A stretch of DNA of 64,000 nucleotides from Candidatus Rifleibacterium amylolyticum (GCA_009917695.1 JAACJG010000019.1:26110-90109), one strand, 5' to 3'; positions 36,898-43,986 are shown, counted from the stretch's first letter. Notes: generated by a model from the letters alone, not told the origin. Translations and numbers: made by a program.

Positions 36898-37149
36898 CTG
36901 AGACCCTGGCTCTCTGGCTTCAAAACCTGCCAGATTACGAGCCTCAATAAAGCTTAGTCCATCAACGTTTCGAATCAGGTCTATAATATCGCCAGACTTA
37001 TTGCAGCCTCGACAATAATAACGGCCGCGATCTGGCCAGAAGGTAAAACGATCATTGCCACCACATACGGGGCAAGGGCTGCACCATTCAACTGCAGTCT
37101 TCTGCTTAGCAGTAATGCCTTTCTGATTGAGATATTCAATAATATTCAT
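36319..37149 (-). pseudogene. CHC2 zinc-finger/Toprim primase, N-terminal part
   Basis: Residues 1-70 hold the CHC2 zinc ribbon: CSPCPVCGGNDRFTFWP and YYCRGCNKSGDIIDL. The middle is KRFQLGWNDKDRYHYRPGWG and WLPRGIVIPS, and then the first Toprim motif VVVESELDAILLG. The frame ends with a foreign tail after GGTMNQLGHY where the inverted repeat begins; the missing DxD half lies at 34763-35050. The intact protein would have been about 360 residues. It would prime replication of the element. ATG at 37149 is preferred; the upstream extension overlaps the preceding gene in another frame. Confidence 0.8.
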
Positions 37150-37216
37150 AAATTTTGAGCTTTTCAGCCTCCTTCGTTTGTCCTGGTGCAACTTGAATTC
37201 TGCAAAGTCACACCAG

Positions 37217-37588
37217 TCAGTCGGTATGGCTTCTAATTTCCAACTGTTCCCGATCATCTTCGGGCTGCTGGTATTTGAGCCAGTTGGTAATCGTTATGAT
37301 TCTGCCACCGTTGCTGCTTTCCTGGGTTATCATCTGCTCAGATTCAAACAGATTCAGAACTCTTTTAACCTTGTTCTTATCGATACGGTATTTTTCAGAG
37401 ATGCTGATACTGCTGGTGATAAGCTGACCGGGAAGCAAAAAGAATTTCTTACCCCTGAAAGAAACTGAATAGGGTTTATGTGCTGCCTTCAATAACAGAA
37501 ACAGCCAGACAGCGGCATGGTCTGCATCTCTGGAGACAACAGGATTTTTAAGAGAGCAGCGATAAAGCTTGATGTAACCTGATTGCAT
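37217..37588 (-). CDS. Replication-module winged-helix protein
   Basis: A 123-residue protein with YIKLYRCSLKNPVV at the start, then WLFLLLKAAHKPYSVSFRGK, LLPGQLITSSISISEKYRI and KNKVKRVLNLFESEQMI. This order is seen in phage replisome-organiser/DnaD-like N-terminal domains and in plasmid replication regulators. It precedes the primase gene and probably helps start replication of the island. ATG follows AAAGGGG. Confidence 0.75.
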   Translation of the reverse strand: MQSGYIKLYRCSLKNPVVSRDADHAAVWLFLLLKAAHKPYSVSFRGKKFFLLPGQLITSSISISEKYRIDKNKVKRVLNLFESEQMITQESSNGGRIITITNWLKYQQPEDDREQLEIRSHTD

Positions 37589-37613
37589 TCGCAGCCCCTT
37601 TCTGATTCAGGAA

Positions 37614-37814
37614 TCATTTGCAGGGGTTTTCAATGAATGCCCGGATATCTTCAACCCGCCAGAAAGTGCAGCGGCCGTTCTTTATCGGCTTCGGAAATTT
37701 GCCTGACTTGACCCAGTTCCAGATCGTGGCGCGGCAGAGGGGGATGAACTGTAAAATTTGATTCAGTCTGATCAGACCGGTTTCGGGCAGCTTTGCGGTT
37801 GTCTCTATTTTCAT
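37614..37814 (-). CDS. AlpA-family HTH regulator/excisionase
   Basis: A 66-residue protein: LIRLNQILQFIPLCRATIWN, WVKSGKFPKPIKNG, RCTFWRVEDIRAFIE, a textbook AlpA fold. AlpA proteins activate island integrases or act in excision. ATG overlaps the upstream stop as ATGA. Confidence 0.88.
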   Translation of the reverse strand: MKIETTAKLPETGLIRLNQILQFIPLCRATIWNWVKSGKFPKPIKNGRCTFWRVEDIRAFIENPCK

Positions 37815-38245
37815 GCTGCCACCGCCTGATTGTCAGGTTGCCGGTGTCTGCTGCAGACAAGCTGGGCTAATTGCAGGTTACTGTATTCGGCCTCGACTTC
37901 CTTCATTTGCAGCCGAATGCCGGTTAAAAGACTCGCATAGGCATGAATTCTGGTTGTATCAACCGCGCCATTCTTCACCATGAAACGGTCGTTGATAAGG
38001 TTCGAGGCGATGAGCTCAATAGCCTCTGAAACTGTTGCAAATTTCGCCAGACAATCTTCAAAATCAATAAGAACTACCTGGCTTTCCTTTCTCTCTTTCT
38101 CATTCCACGGGCACAAAAAAACATCAAATGGGCCTTGAAATGAATCGACAGCATTCAATAATTCGCCGACTTTGCCGCGATCTTTTGAAGATGTGAACCA
38201 CACAAACTGCATAGCGTCTTTTGGGGTTGAGGCATGACTGATCAT
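37811..38245 (-). CDS. Hypothetical island protein, 144 residues
   Basis: Overlaps both neighbours as ATGA, so it is part of a tightly coupled unit with two AlpA-like genes. Content is mixed helix/strand with FVWFTSSKDRGKVGELLNA at the start. I recognise no family. Confidence 0.7.
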   Translation of the reverse strand: MISHASTPKDAMQFVWFTSSKDRGKVGELLNAVDSFQGPFDVFLCPWNEKERKESQVVLIDFEDCLAKFATVSEAIELIASNLINDRFMVKNGAVDTTRIHAYASLLTGIRLQMKEVEAEYSNLQLAQLVCSRHRQPDNQAVAA

Positions 38246-38454
38246 GGCTTTGCCTCAACTTTGTCGGCATTGCCGCCGCATGATTCAATGAATGCGTTAA
38301 CGTCTTTTTCATCCCAGATGGTGACACGTTCGCCAAGCCTCTTACCGGCAGGGGCTCTACCGGCTTTCACCCATTTATGCCAGGTGGCTCTGCTTATGTT
38401 CAGCAGCTTTGTAATCTGTTTGCATCTTAGATAAACCGGTTTTTCGGACAACAT
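38242..38454 (-). CDS. AlpA-like HTH regulator
   Basis: VYLRCKQITKLLNISRATWH, KWVKAGRAPAGKRLGERVTI, DEKDVNAFIESCG: the HTH_17/AlpA pattern. ATG at 38454 has GAGG at 8 bases and is preferred to GTG at 38463. It heads the minus-strand replication operon that ends with the second integrase. Confidence 0.82.
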   Translation of the reverse strand: MLSEKPVYLRCKQITKLLNISRATWHKWVKAGRAPAGKRLGERVTIWDEKDVNAFIESCGGNADKVEAKP

Positions 38455-38563
38455 AAAAAACACCTCGAAATAAATTCAGGCTCAGGAGTCTAAAAAGCTG
38501 CGCCTGTTGCTTCTTTTTTCGAGGCGTGTTAACTTGTCCTTACCACGGGGCGTTAATTCGCCT

Positions 38564-38609
38564 TAAAAAAATAAGCCTTGTTGATTCTCTGAATCTACAG
38601 GGCTTATTT
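38564..38609 (-). terminator. Intrinsic terminator after the gene at 38748-39488
   Basis: AAATAAGCC and GGCTTATTT pair; on the minus strand the stem is followed by a run of T. It separates that gene from the downstream replication operon. Confidence 0.75.
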
Positions 38610-38654
38610 CATTTTGAGCAAAGCCACTTCATAAACCAGAACAACCAACAAGGA

Positions 38655-38692
38655 ATATTTTACCAAAGTATCCTTTTTATGTCAAATTTTAA
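38655..38692. promoter_or_regulatory. Inverted repeat AGTATCCTTT/AAAGGATACT
   Basis: A 10-bp perfect inverted repeat with an 18-base AT-rich centre, upstream of the replication operon. A plausible operator for one of the island's HTH proteins. Confidence 0.4.
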
Positions 38693-38747
38693 TTAAAGGA
38701 TACTACAACGAACTATAGCGCACTATAACGAACTATTGCTCTCGCGT

Positions 38748-39488
38748 CTACATTTTACATCTTATTTTTCTTGAAATAAATGCTGACTTACACGACCTAG
38801 AGCAATACTCTTGATCTTTTCGGCTTTTTCGAAAGAATACCCCACAATTAGGACACATCCCGATTTTGAAGTAACCTTGGCCGAAATAAAGGCCGTTATC
38901 ACTATCACATAAGCTAAAATCAAGGTCTATCGTGCTAATTTTGTAACTATGCTTAAATTCTGTTGTGCCGCGCACAAGCATTCGATTTTCTTCAGTGAGG
39001 CTGTAATCGCAATATAAGCAGGCCACTATTGCATGAATCATTGCCTTTTCAGCAATGTTCATTGCACTGCCAAGGGTTCTTTCGAGATCAATGCAACACT
39101 GCCCCATGCCACGCCAGGAGGCGACCGGCTTGCTGTCTGAAAAGTGCTTAGTAATTCTTTTTTCTATGGAGTCTATATGGTTTTTAATATCAGCAGGTAG
39201 CTCATCATAAGGCTTTTTGATCAATGCAATAGTCATAACCTGCTTGATAAAAACATTAAGATCTTCGGCCTGCTTTGAGAGCATCTTATCGTTGGTAAGC
39301 GCGTGAATCTCTTCTGCAGTCGTTTCACTTGTCTTCTGCATTTTATCGTCAGTTCCGAGAATAATAGCCGCGTCAGTTACCTTCACAAGGCTTTCTGCTA
39401 TTTCACTGATGGACGCAGAATTAACAAAAGGCAACACATACTCAATCAGCCACTCAATGGCACGCTCTTGATCTGAAAAACTATTCAA
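38748..39488 (-). CDS. Hypothetical protein with C-terminal CGNR-like zinc finger
   Basis: A 246-residue protein starting at TTG with GGAGAG upstream. The N-terminal 200 residues are helical and unassigned. The C-terminus has MCPNCGVFFRKSRKDQEYCS, then RSCKSAF, a treble-clef zinc finger like that of CGNR or 'zinc finger near C-terminus' regulators. Likely a DNA- or RNA-binding regulator. Monocistronic with its own terminator. Confidence 0.7.
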   Translation of the reverse strand: MNSFSDQERAIEWLIEYVLPFVNSASISEIAESLVKVTDAAIILGTDDKMQKTSETTAEEIHALTNDKMLSKQAEDLNVFIKQVMTIALIKKPYDELPADIKNHIDSIEKRITKHFSDSKPVASWRGMGQCCIDLERTLGSAMNIAEKAMIHAIVACLYCDYSLTEENRMLVRGTTEFKHSYKISTIDLDFSLCDSDNGLYFGQGYFKIGMCPNCGVFFRKSRKDQEYCSRSCKSAFISRKIRCKM

Positions 39489-39568
39489 CTGCTCTCTCCG
39501 ATTAAACTTAGTCGTTCCTCAACAATTATCGGATATTCAACAGCAGCATACAACTTTTTTAGACCACG

Positions 39569-39769
39569 TTAGAACTCCTTCAAACATCGGCAGTAAACAA
39601 ATACCGCAAAGCCACATAGAAAATCTGGCATCGACCAAGCAAAATTTACACAGCAAACTACTGTCTCATTTCGATCAGACTCAATCGCCTCAACCAACCT
39701 CATAGAATCGCAACGATGGCCCGAGGTTGATTCCAAAACCACTCGAAAGGGGTAATCATACAAAGACAA
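39569..39769 (-). CDS. Possible small protein, 66 residues
   Basis: An open frame starting at TTG without a clear ribosome binding site. The translation (YDYPFRVVLESTSGHRCDSM ... WSMPDFLCGFAVFVYCRC) looks protein-like but has no family match that I know. It may be a gene remnant. Low confidence. Confidence 0.25.
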   Translation of the reverse strand: MSLYDYPFRVVLESTSGHRCDSMRLVEAIESDRNETVVCCVNFAWSMPDFLCGFAVFVYCRCLKEF

Positions 39770-40035
39770 CCGAAACGCTTTACAATGACCAGAAAAAACA
39801 CCGGAGTGGTCGGGCAGGTTCTAAAAACCAGACTAGTCTGCAAATTAGAAGGTTCTAAAAACTACCACCAAAAAACAGGACAGGGCCGCTGATGGTATAG
39901 CAGGCCATAACCTTTTTGGGGGGTGTAGTACTGCTAACATTGTTTGCAATATACTTTTTCCTTCCTGCAAGGGGAGGTTTTATTCTTGTTCATCCATTCT
40001 TTATTAATTCTTGTAATACATTCTTGTTTGCGCTC
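39770..40035. other. Intergenic region without supportable gene
   Basis: AT-rich and low complexity, with a short direct repeat AGGTTCTAAAAAC (about 39817 and 39849). No convincing start plus ribosome binding site on either strand. Confidence 0.4.
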
Positions 40036-40080
40036 AGTGAGCGATGAAATTCACCGTTCATTTCATCGCTCACTTTTTTT
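40036..40080 (+). terminator. Perfect 14-bp hairpin with T-run, built from the tandem repeat unit
   Basis: AGTGAGCGATGAAA pairs perfectly with TTTCATCGCTCACT around an 11-base loop and is followed by seven T. The stem bases are the same as the 12-bp repeat unit downstream. Confidence 0.65.
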
Positions 40081-40119
40081 CCTCAATTACCAGCAGATTA
40101 ACTATTTAAGAGCATCGCC

Positions 40120-40328
40120 AGCCTTAGTTCATCGTTCATTTTATCGTTCATTTCATCGCTCATTTCATCGCTCACTGACCGGTCATTTTGTCGCTCACTT
40201 TGTCGATCATTTTGTCGCTCACTTTTTTTCATCGACTGACAGCAAATTAACTGTTTAAGAGCGTTGCCGGCTTTGATTCATCGCTCACTTTGTCGCTCAC
40301 TTTGTCGGTCATTTTGCGGCTCACCCAT
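40120..40328. repeat. Tandem 12-bp repeats in two arrays (iteron-like or coding-derived)
   Basis: Units of the form TCATTTCATCGC/TCACTTTGTCGC run at 12-bp period at 40128-40223 (about eight units, one of 11 bp) and again at 40277-40325 (about four). Each array is preceded by a similar segment (CAGCA(G/A)ATTAACT(A/G)TTTAAGAGC), giving a larger repeat of about 150 bp. On the minus strand the units translate as short (SDKV/SDEM)n tracts that stop after TLLNS or a similar end. That tract resembles Asp-Lys-Met-Ser repeats seen in some Fic/RecG-like proteins. Either an iteron replication origin or a coding remnant. Confidence 0.65.
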
Positions 40329-40699
40329 GAACAAAGGTTGAGCGGGGCAAAAATCCGGAAAACCAAGACTCAAAGCCAAAAACAGCCGCGCTTAATAATT
40401 CTGCCAGGACTGCATATTATTGCAAGAAATTCCATGTTTTCTTCGTCTCTCAAAACCGCCAGTTCATGCCGATTTGACACAACGCGAAACCCGCTCACCC
40501 CTGCTTTCATTAAGACGGACATGCAACCGCCTGCTTACGGGTAACAGAAACCCGGTTAATGCATACAGAAATCAGGCTGTAATAATGGCGATATTTCCGG
40601 GGTTTTTCGGTGAATAACTCCGCGAAACCTCGACAATTCACAGAAATCCAGAAACAAAAGTCTGTTGTCAGCTGAAACCAAGCCAAAACAAGAAAGTTC

Positions 40700-40736
40700 T
40701 TGCTTTATTTATAGTTTTTGTCGATAATGACAAAAA
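40700..40736 (+). promoter_or_regulatory. Promoter with embedded palindrome before the ATPase gene
   Basis: TTGCTT (40700-40705), 17 bases, GATAAT (40723-40728). The -10 box is the centre of an inverted repeat TTTTTGTC/GACAAAAA (40715-40722 and 40729-40736). A protein bound to the palindrome would block the promoter, so the unit is probably repressed. Confidence 0.6.
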
Positions 40737-40762
40737 AGCCAATTAAGAAAAAGGGTGCAGAA

Positions 40763-41911
40763 ATGGTCATTTCATTTGGAGTTAAAAACTTCTTTTGCTT
40801 CGAAGATGGCGCCGAAGTCTCTTTCAAAATCCCAAAGACAGACGAGAACCCGCGCGGCATAGCTACTTCAATCTGCGTTAAGGGTGCCAATGCCTCTGGC
40901 AAAACGAATCTTGTTAAGGCCCTGGCATTCATGCGGCACTTTATCTGCGACTCTTTCGCCGCCAAGCCAGAAAGCGAAATTCCATTTTACTCTCATTTCG
41001 ACAACGACAGCCCGAGTGAATTCTACCTGGAGTTCACTCATGACAAGAAGCGCTACTTTTACGAACTGGCACTAACCAAGAACAAAGTTATTTCTGAAAG
41101 CCTTTCGAGGGTGGTAAGAAGAAAGAGCCTGCTTTTCAAGAGAACAAACAACGACATTACAGAATGCATCGAAGAATTCTCAGATCTGAAAAAGATCAAC
41201 TTTCGAAACAACTGTTCAGCAATCAGTACCGCTCACCAGTTTGAATTCAAGCCACTTGAGCCCGTCTATTTCGCGGTTCAGAACATATACCCGAATGTTG
41301 ATCTATTCGGTTACAAGGAACTGATTCTGGATTCTCAGGAACTTGCCAAGCTGGTACTCAATGATGATAAATTCAGAGAGTTTGCAACAAGCCTGCTGAA
41401 AGATTCTGATACCGGCATACACGAGATAAAGGTAAAAAGAATCAAAACACCGGACGGAAAAGAAACTTACATGCCTTTCTTCGTCTACAGAAAAGGCGAT
41501 AAGAAGCACTCTCTAGGCTTGCTCCTGCAATCGAGAGGCATCAAAACCCTCTTTAATCAGGCATACTATTACTATAACGCCCTGCAGGAAGGCGGTCTTT
41601 TGATAGTTGATGAGATAGACGTTGGCCTGCATCCTGATATCGTTGAAGCTCTGGTATCAATGTTTGACAATCCCAAGCTGAATACCAGGAATGCTCAACT
41701 GATATTCACGACCCATTCAGAAAACATCATGGACCGCGTAGGCAAATACCGTATCGTTATGGTCGAAAAGCGAGATAACGCAAGTTTTGTTTACAGGCTC
41801 GATGAATTGCCGGGTTCGATGATCAGAAATGACCGGGCAATCTTACCGCTTTACAGAGCAAAGAAGATCGGCGGGGTGCCAAGACTTGGGAAAACATTTC
41901 AAAACCAGTAA
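40763..41911 (+). CDS. AAA_15/AAA_21-type ATPase (putative defence module)
   Basis: A 382-residue ABC-like ATPase. It starts MVISFGVKNFFCFEDGAEVS, then Walker A CVKGANASGKTNLVKAL near residue 40, a signature-like QSRGIKTLFNQAYYY, Walker B GLLIVDEIDVGLHPDIVEAL and the switch His in TTHSENIMDR. This family includes the ATPase halves of AbiL, PARIS-like, septu-like and retron-type systems; no Toprim nuclease domain is fused. ATG at 40763 has AGGGTG upstream; in-frame TTG 40718 and ATG 40727 lie in the promoter. It overlaps the next gene by 26 bp, so both proteins probably form one system. Confidence 0.85.
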   Translation: MVISFGVKNFFCFEDGAEVSFKIPKTDENPRGIATSICVKGANASGKTNLVKALAFMRHFICDSFAAKPESEIPFYSHFDNDSPSEFYLEFTHDKKRYFYELALTKNKVISESLSRVVRRKSLLFKRTNNDITECIEEFSDLKKINFRNNCSAISTAHQFEFKPLEPVYFAVQNIYPNVDLFGYKELILDSQELAKLVLNDDKFREFATSLLKDSDTGIHEIKVKRIKTPDGKETYMPFFVYRKGDKKHSLGLLLQSRGIKTLFNQAYYYYNALQEGGLLIVDEIDVGLHPDIVEALVSMFDNPKLNTRNAQLIFTTHSENIMDRVGKYRIVMVEKRDNASFVYRLDELPGSMIRNDRAILPLYRAKKIGGVPRLGKTFQNQ

Positions 41912-42389
41912 ATTAAAGCTGAGGCACCTGCGAAAAATAGCCAAGGATTTCAGTGACAGCCAGAAGGAAGAAGCACAAAGGCTGCTCAAGCTGACCAAGT
42001 TCTGCTTTGCCTATTTCGACGACAACCAGGAGGCTGCACAATCTTTTGCTGACTGGCAAAAAGAAGATCTCCTGCAGAAACTCAATGAAAAGCTGGTTGA
42101 GTTCAGCAAAGAGCCGCTAAGTCATTGGCTGCGACAAAAATGCACTGATAAATCAACTGTATTCAGAATATACGACGATTTCCCTTCTGAAAATTCGTCG
42201 TTCAAGGAACCAACTCACGTACCTGCAAACATCAGATGGGCGGCATTCAGGCTGCAAAATCTTCCCAGGGTGATCGGTTTCATTCTGCCAGATGATGACG
42301 AATCAAAAGCCAACTATCAAGGCCTCGACAGAAACACTTTTTATATAGTCTTTCTGGATAAGGACCACAAGTTTTACCGGCCAGGCTGA
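41886..42389 (+). CDS. Partner protein of the ATPase, 167 residues
   Basis: It starts with TTG inside the end of the ATPase gene (GGGGTG upstream) as GKHFKTSKLKLRHLRKIAKD. The N-terminal two thirds are helical. The C-terminal third is conserved-looking: NIRWAAFRLQNLPRVIGFIL, then DRNTFYIVFLDKDHKFY. I recall similar small proteins encoded beside AAA_15 ATPases but no assigned function. It does not look like RloB or a Toprim protein. In the defence model it would be the effector or toxin held by the ATPase; that is inference. Confidence 0.75.
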   Translation: MGKHFKTSKLKLRHLRKIAKDFSDSQKEEAQRLLKLTKFCFAYFDDNQEAAQSFADWQKEDLLQKLNEKLVEFSKEPLSHWLRQKCTDKSTVFRIYDDFPSENSSFKEPTHVPANIRWAAFRLQNLPRVIGFILPDDDESKANYQGLDRNTFYIVFLDKDHKFYRPG

Positions 42390-42431
42390 CTGGTTGCCTG
42401 GGTGAAATTGAACGCGCTCGATCGACGCCGG

Positions 42432-42547
42432 GCACGCCCCTAAATCTGCAAAATTTTTGGCGTGTTTTTTTGGCGGCTTCGCTGAATTGTCGCAAGATTG
42501 CCGGGCTCGACAGCTTACACCAGGTGAGACCTGCCGACTGCTGACAG
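42432..42547 (+). repeat. 115-bp direct repeat, copy 1, with terminator
   Basis: Nearly identical to 44331-44444. It begins with a terminator hairpin (42433-42471), then TGGCGGCTTCGCTGAATTG, and ends with ACCAGGTGAGACCTGCC and CTGACAG. It lies 43 bp after the ATPase partner gene. The two copies bracket about 1.8 kb with the small RNAs, the 36-residue gene and the XRE/ImmA pair. Confidence 0.8.
42433..42471 (+). terminator. Terminator of the ATPase operon
   Basis: CACGCC/GGCGTG stem with a 20-base loop followed by seven T. It is the first part of repeat copy 1. Confidence 0.6.
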
Positions 42548-42615
42548 TTCCTGCTGCCAAGCCTGTAGCGGACTTATGCCGCCGAGTTATCGCCCATGCC
42601 GGGCGCACTAATACG

Positions 42616-42646
42616 AATGAAGCCCCAGAATAACTGGGGCTTCATT
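42616..42646. terminator. Strong 12-bp hairpin
   Basis: AATGAAGCCCCA and TGGGGCTTCATT pair around a 7-base loop. It lies 26 bp past the stop of the 36-residue gene (minus strand). No good T-run, so it may be a transcript-end stabiliser or a weak terminator. Confidence 0.55.
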
Positions 42647-42671
42647 GTCAATCATGGTCTGCCAGTTTCGA

Positions 42672-42782
42672 CTATTTTCTTCTTCCGAATGGCCATGCTA
42701 CATAGCCGTATTCAGAAGCGATCATAATCTTGCCTGTTCTGTAGTGGCGATACCAGGTTACATAGCCATGATTATTATTCAT
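42672..42782 (-). CDS. Small protein, 36 residues, with very strong ribosome binding site
   Basis: ATG follows CAGGAGG at 6 bases. The product reads MNNNHGYVTWYRHYRTGKIM, then IASEYGYVAWPFGRRK: rich in Tyr, Trp, Arg and Gly, with a repeated GYV-(T/A)W element. The motif HYRTGK...A.EYGY.AWPF seems familiar from small conserved bacterial proteins, but I cannot name it. No membrane segment; the C-terminus is basic. It diverges from two putative small RNAs. Confidence 0.7.
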   Translation of the reverse strand: MNNNHGYVTWYRHYRTGKIMIASEYGYVAWPFGRRK

Positions 42783-42832
42783 ACTGAACCTCCTGTCTTG
42801 CAATGATAGTTACGCAGGAAGTCAGTTAATAT

Positions 42833-42861
42833 TTGACAAAGGTAAGACCATGGATTATCTT
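42833..42861 (+). promoter_or_regulatory. Consensus promoter of putative small RNA 1
   Basis: TTGACA (42833-42838), 17 bases, TATCTT (42856-42861). Confidence 0.7.
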
Positions 42862-42867
42862 CATCTC

Positions 42868-42939
42868 TTAGGTATACAACTAAACTTTCCCGGTAACGGG
42901 ATCTACAAAAGCTCGAGTGCGTCAACACTCGGGTTTTTT
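42868..42939 (+). ncRNA. Putative small RNA 1, about 72 nt
   Basis: Predicted start 7 bases after the -10 box and end at an intrinsic terminator (CGAGTG/CACTCG stem, 42914-42931, then TTTTTT). An upstream mini-hairpin CCCGGTAACGGG lies at about 42889. A 37-codon frame from ATG 42850 overlaps the promoter and terminator, so an RNA product is more likely than a peptide. Confidence 0.55.
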
Positions 42940-42940
42940 G

Positions 42941-42969
42941 TTGACATGCTAAGATTTTCCTGATACTTT
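42941..42969 (+). promoter_or_regulatory. Consensus promoter of putative small RNA 2
   Basis: TTGACA (42941-42946), 17 bases, TACTTT (42964-42969), starting 2 bases after the T-run of small RNA 1 and exactly 108 bp after its -35 box. Confidence 0.65.
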
Positions 42970-42975
42970 CGACCT

Positions 42976-43032
42976 CAGAGTCTTTACTGAGAAGTAAAGT
43001 GGTCTCCTGGCGAATGGTCAGGAGATTTTTTT
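42976..43032 (+). ncRNA. Putative small RNA 2, about 57 nt
   Basis: Predicted start 7 bases after the -10 box. The RNA would form a 7-bp hairpin CTTTACT/AGTAAAG closed by a GAGA (GNRA) tetraloop (42982-42999), followed by a terminator hairpin TCTCCTG/CAGGAGA and seven T (43003-43032). The end abuts the stop of the ImmA-like gene, which converges from the other side. No coding frame worth naming. Confidence 0.55.
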
Positions 43033-43609
43033 ATGTGAATTTTTTCATGATTTCCGTCCTTTTTATAGCTGCTTTGTAGCTGACCTGAAACAACATTTGC
43101 ATGTCTGCAATAGAGAGGCCATTGCTGATGGCCGTTGCCATTGTCGTGCTTGGCATTAAAAGGGCGGAAGCAAAAGCTTCCGCCTGCCAATCTGGGTCTT
43201 CATACGTTTTCATACAGGCTCGATTGGCTGTTAAGATTCTATTCTCAAGAATACAACCCTTGAAAAAAACATTGTGAAGCCATACATGACCAACCTCATG
43301 AGCGATGGTGAATCTCGCTCTTCCATCTCCATTTTTTGCAGCCACACATGTCTCTGGAGGTATTGTGATAAGGTTGTTAACGAAATCTGTTCGCCCCAAC
43401 ACTCCGGGGGGGAGTTCTTCTGCTACTAGTTGAAAGCCTGTCTGCTCTTCAAATTCAGGCCAATCATTTACTATCTCAAGAATTGGGATGCGACAAGGGG
43501 TAGTAAGGCCTTGACGATAGAAATCTTGTAAGAATTTTTCAGATTTTGTGCCAATAGATTTATATGATTGTGGCGGCACGACTAGAGTCTTAGACTGAGA
43601 AGAATTCAT
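43031..43609 (-). CDS. ImmA/IrrE-family metallopeptidase
   Basis: A 192-residue protein with the zinc site FTIAHEVGHVWLHNVFF (HExxH) and a downstream acidic helix (DWQAEAFASALLMP) that supplies the third ligand. In ICEBs1 and phages, ImmA cleaves the matching XRE repressor to induce the element; IrrE does so in DNA damage. It starts 2 bases after the stop of an XRE regulator, the usual gene order. ATG follows GGGGGATAACA. It should cleave the protein encoded at 43612-43986. Confidence 0.9.
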   Translation of the reverse strand: MNSSQSKTLVVPPQSYKSIGTKSEKFLQDFYRQGLTTPCRIPILEIVNDWPEFEEQTGFQLVAEELPPGVLGRTDFVNNLITIPPETCVAAKNGDGRARFTIAHEVGHVWLHNVFFKGCILENRILTANRACMKTYEDPDWQAEAFASALLMPSTTMATAISNGLSIADMQMLFQVSYKAAIKRTEIMKKFT

Positions 43610-43611
43610 TG

Positions 43612-43986
43612 TTATCCCCCTTGGAGTTTCCTTATGATTGTTTCAATTTGTTGAGCCTCATCTTCGCTGAGTTGTGTCCAAGACCGTTGCAATTCAATTG
43701 CCATAGATCTTTTTTTGGGTCCAAGATTCAGTAATCCGAGTTCTATTTTGTCTCTGTCTGATCTCGCCAATTTCACCAACTCCTGAGAATCAATATCCAG
43801 AACTGTAGCGAGGGCTACCACAATACTTTCGACTGATGGCGGTTCCCGTTTTCCGACTTCCATCTGGCTCAGATATGAAATAGAAATACTCACATGCTGA
43901 TCATTCAGCTTTTTCACGACGTCTTCCAAGGACAATCTCTTGTTTTTGCGTGCTAATCGAATCCGATCTCCGAATGGCCGTTTCAT
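43612..43986 (-). CDS. XRE-family repressor (ImmR-like)
   Basis: 124 residues: an N-terminal HTH_3 (RPFGDRIRLARKNKRLSLED, VVKKLNDQHVSISISYLSQM, EVGKREPPSVESI) and a C-terminal helical tail. ATG at 43986 has AAGGAG at 8 bases; a long in-frame extension upstream to 44130 is unlikely because it lacks a start signal. It probably represses island genes and is removed by the ImmA-like protease. Its own operator may lie in the AT-rich region 43990-44130. Confidence 0.88.
   Translation of the reverse strand: MKRPFGDRIRLARKNKRLSLEDVVKKLNDQHVSISISYLSQMEVGKREPPSVESIVVALATVLDIDSQELVKLARSDRDKIELGLLNLGPKKRSMAIELQRSWTQLSEDEAQQIETIIRKLQGG

Noticed and set aside
40020..40330. CRISPR array
   Set aside because: The repeats have 12-bp period with no unique spacers and no cas genes nearby.
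42280..42608. Minus-strand frame with RQSCDNSAKPPKKHAKNFADLG, also found at 44161-44463
   Set aside because: The protein similarity follows from the 115-bp DNA repeat; flanks do not agree and no start signal is present.
42850..42963. 37-codon frame MDYLHLLGIQLNFPGNG... with AAGG upstream
   Set aside because: Its start codon lies in the spacer of a consensus promoter and its frame crosses an intrinsic terminator; a small RNA explains the signals better, though a peptide from an upstream transcript is not excluded.
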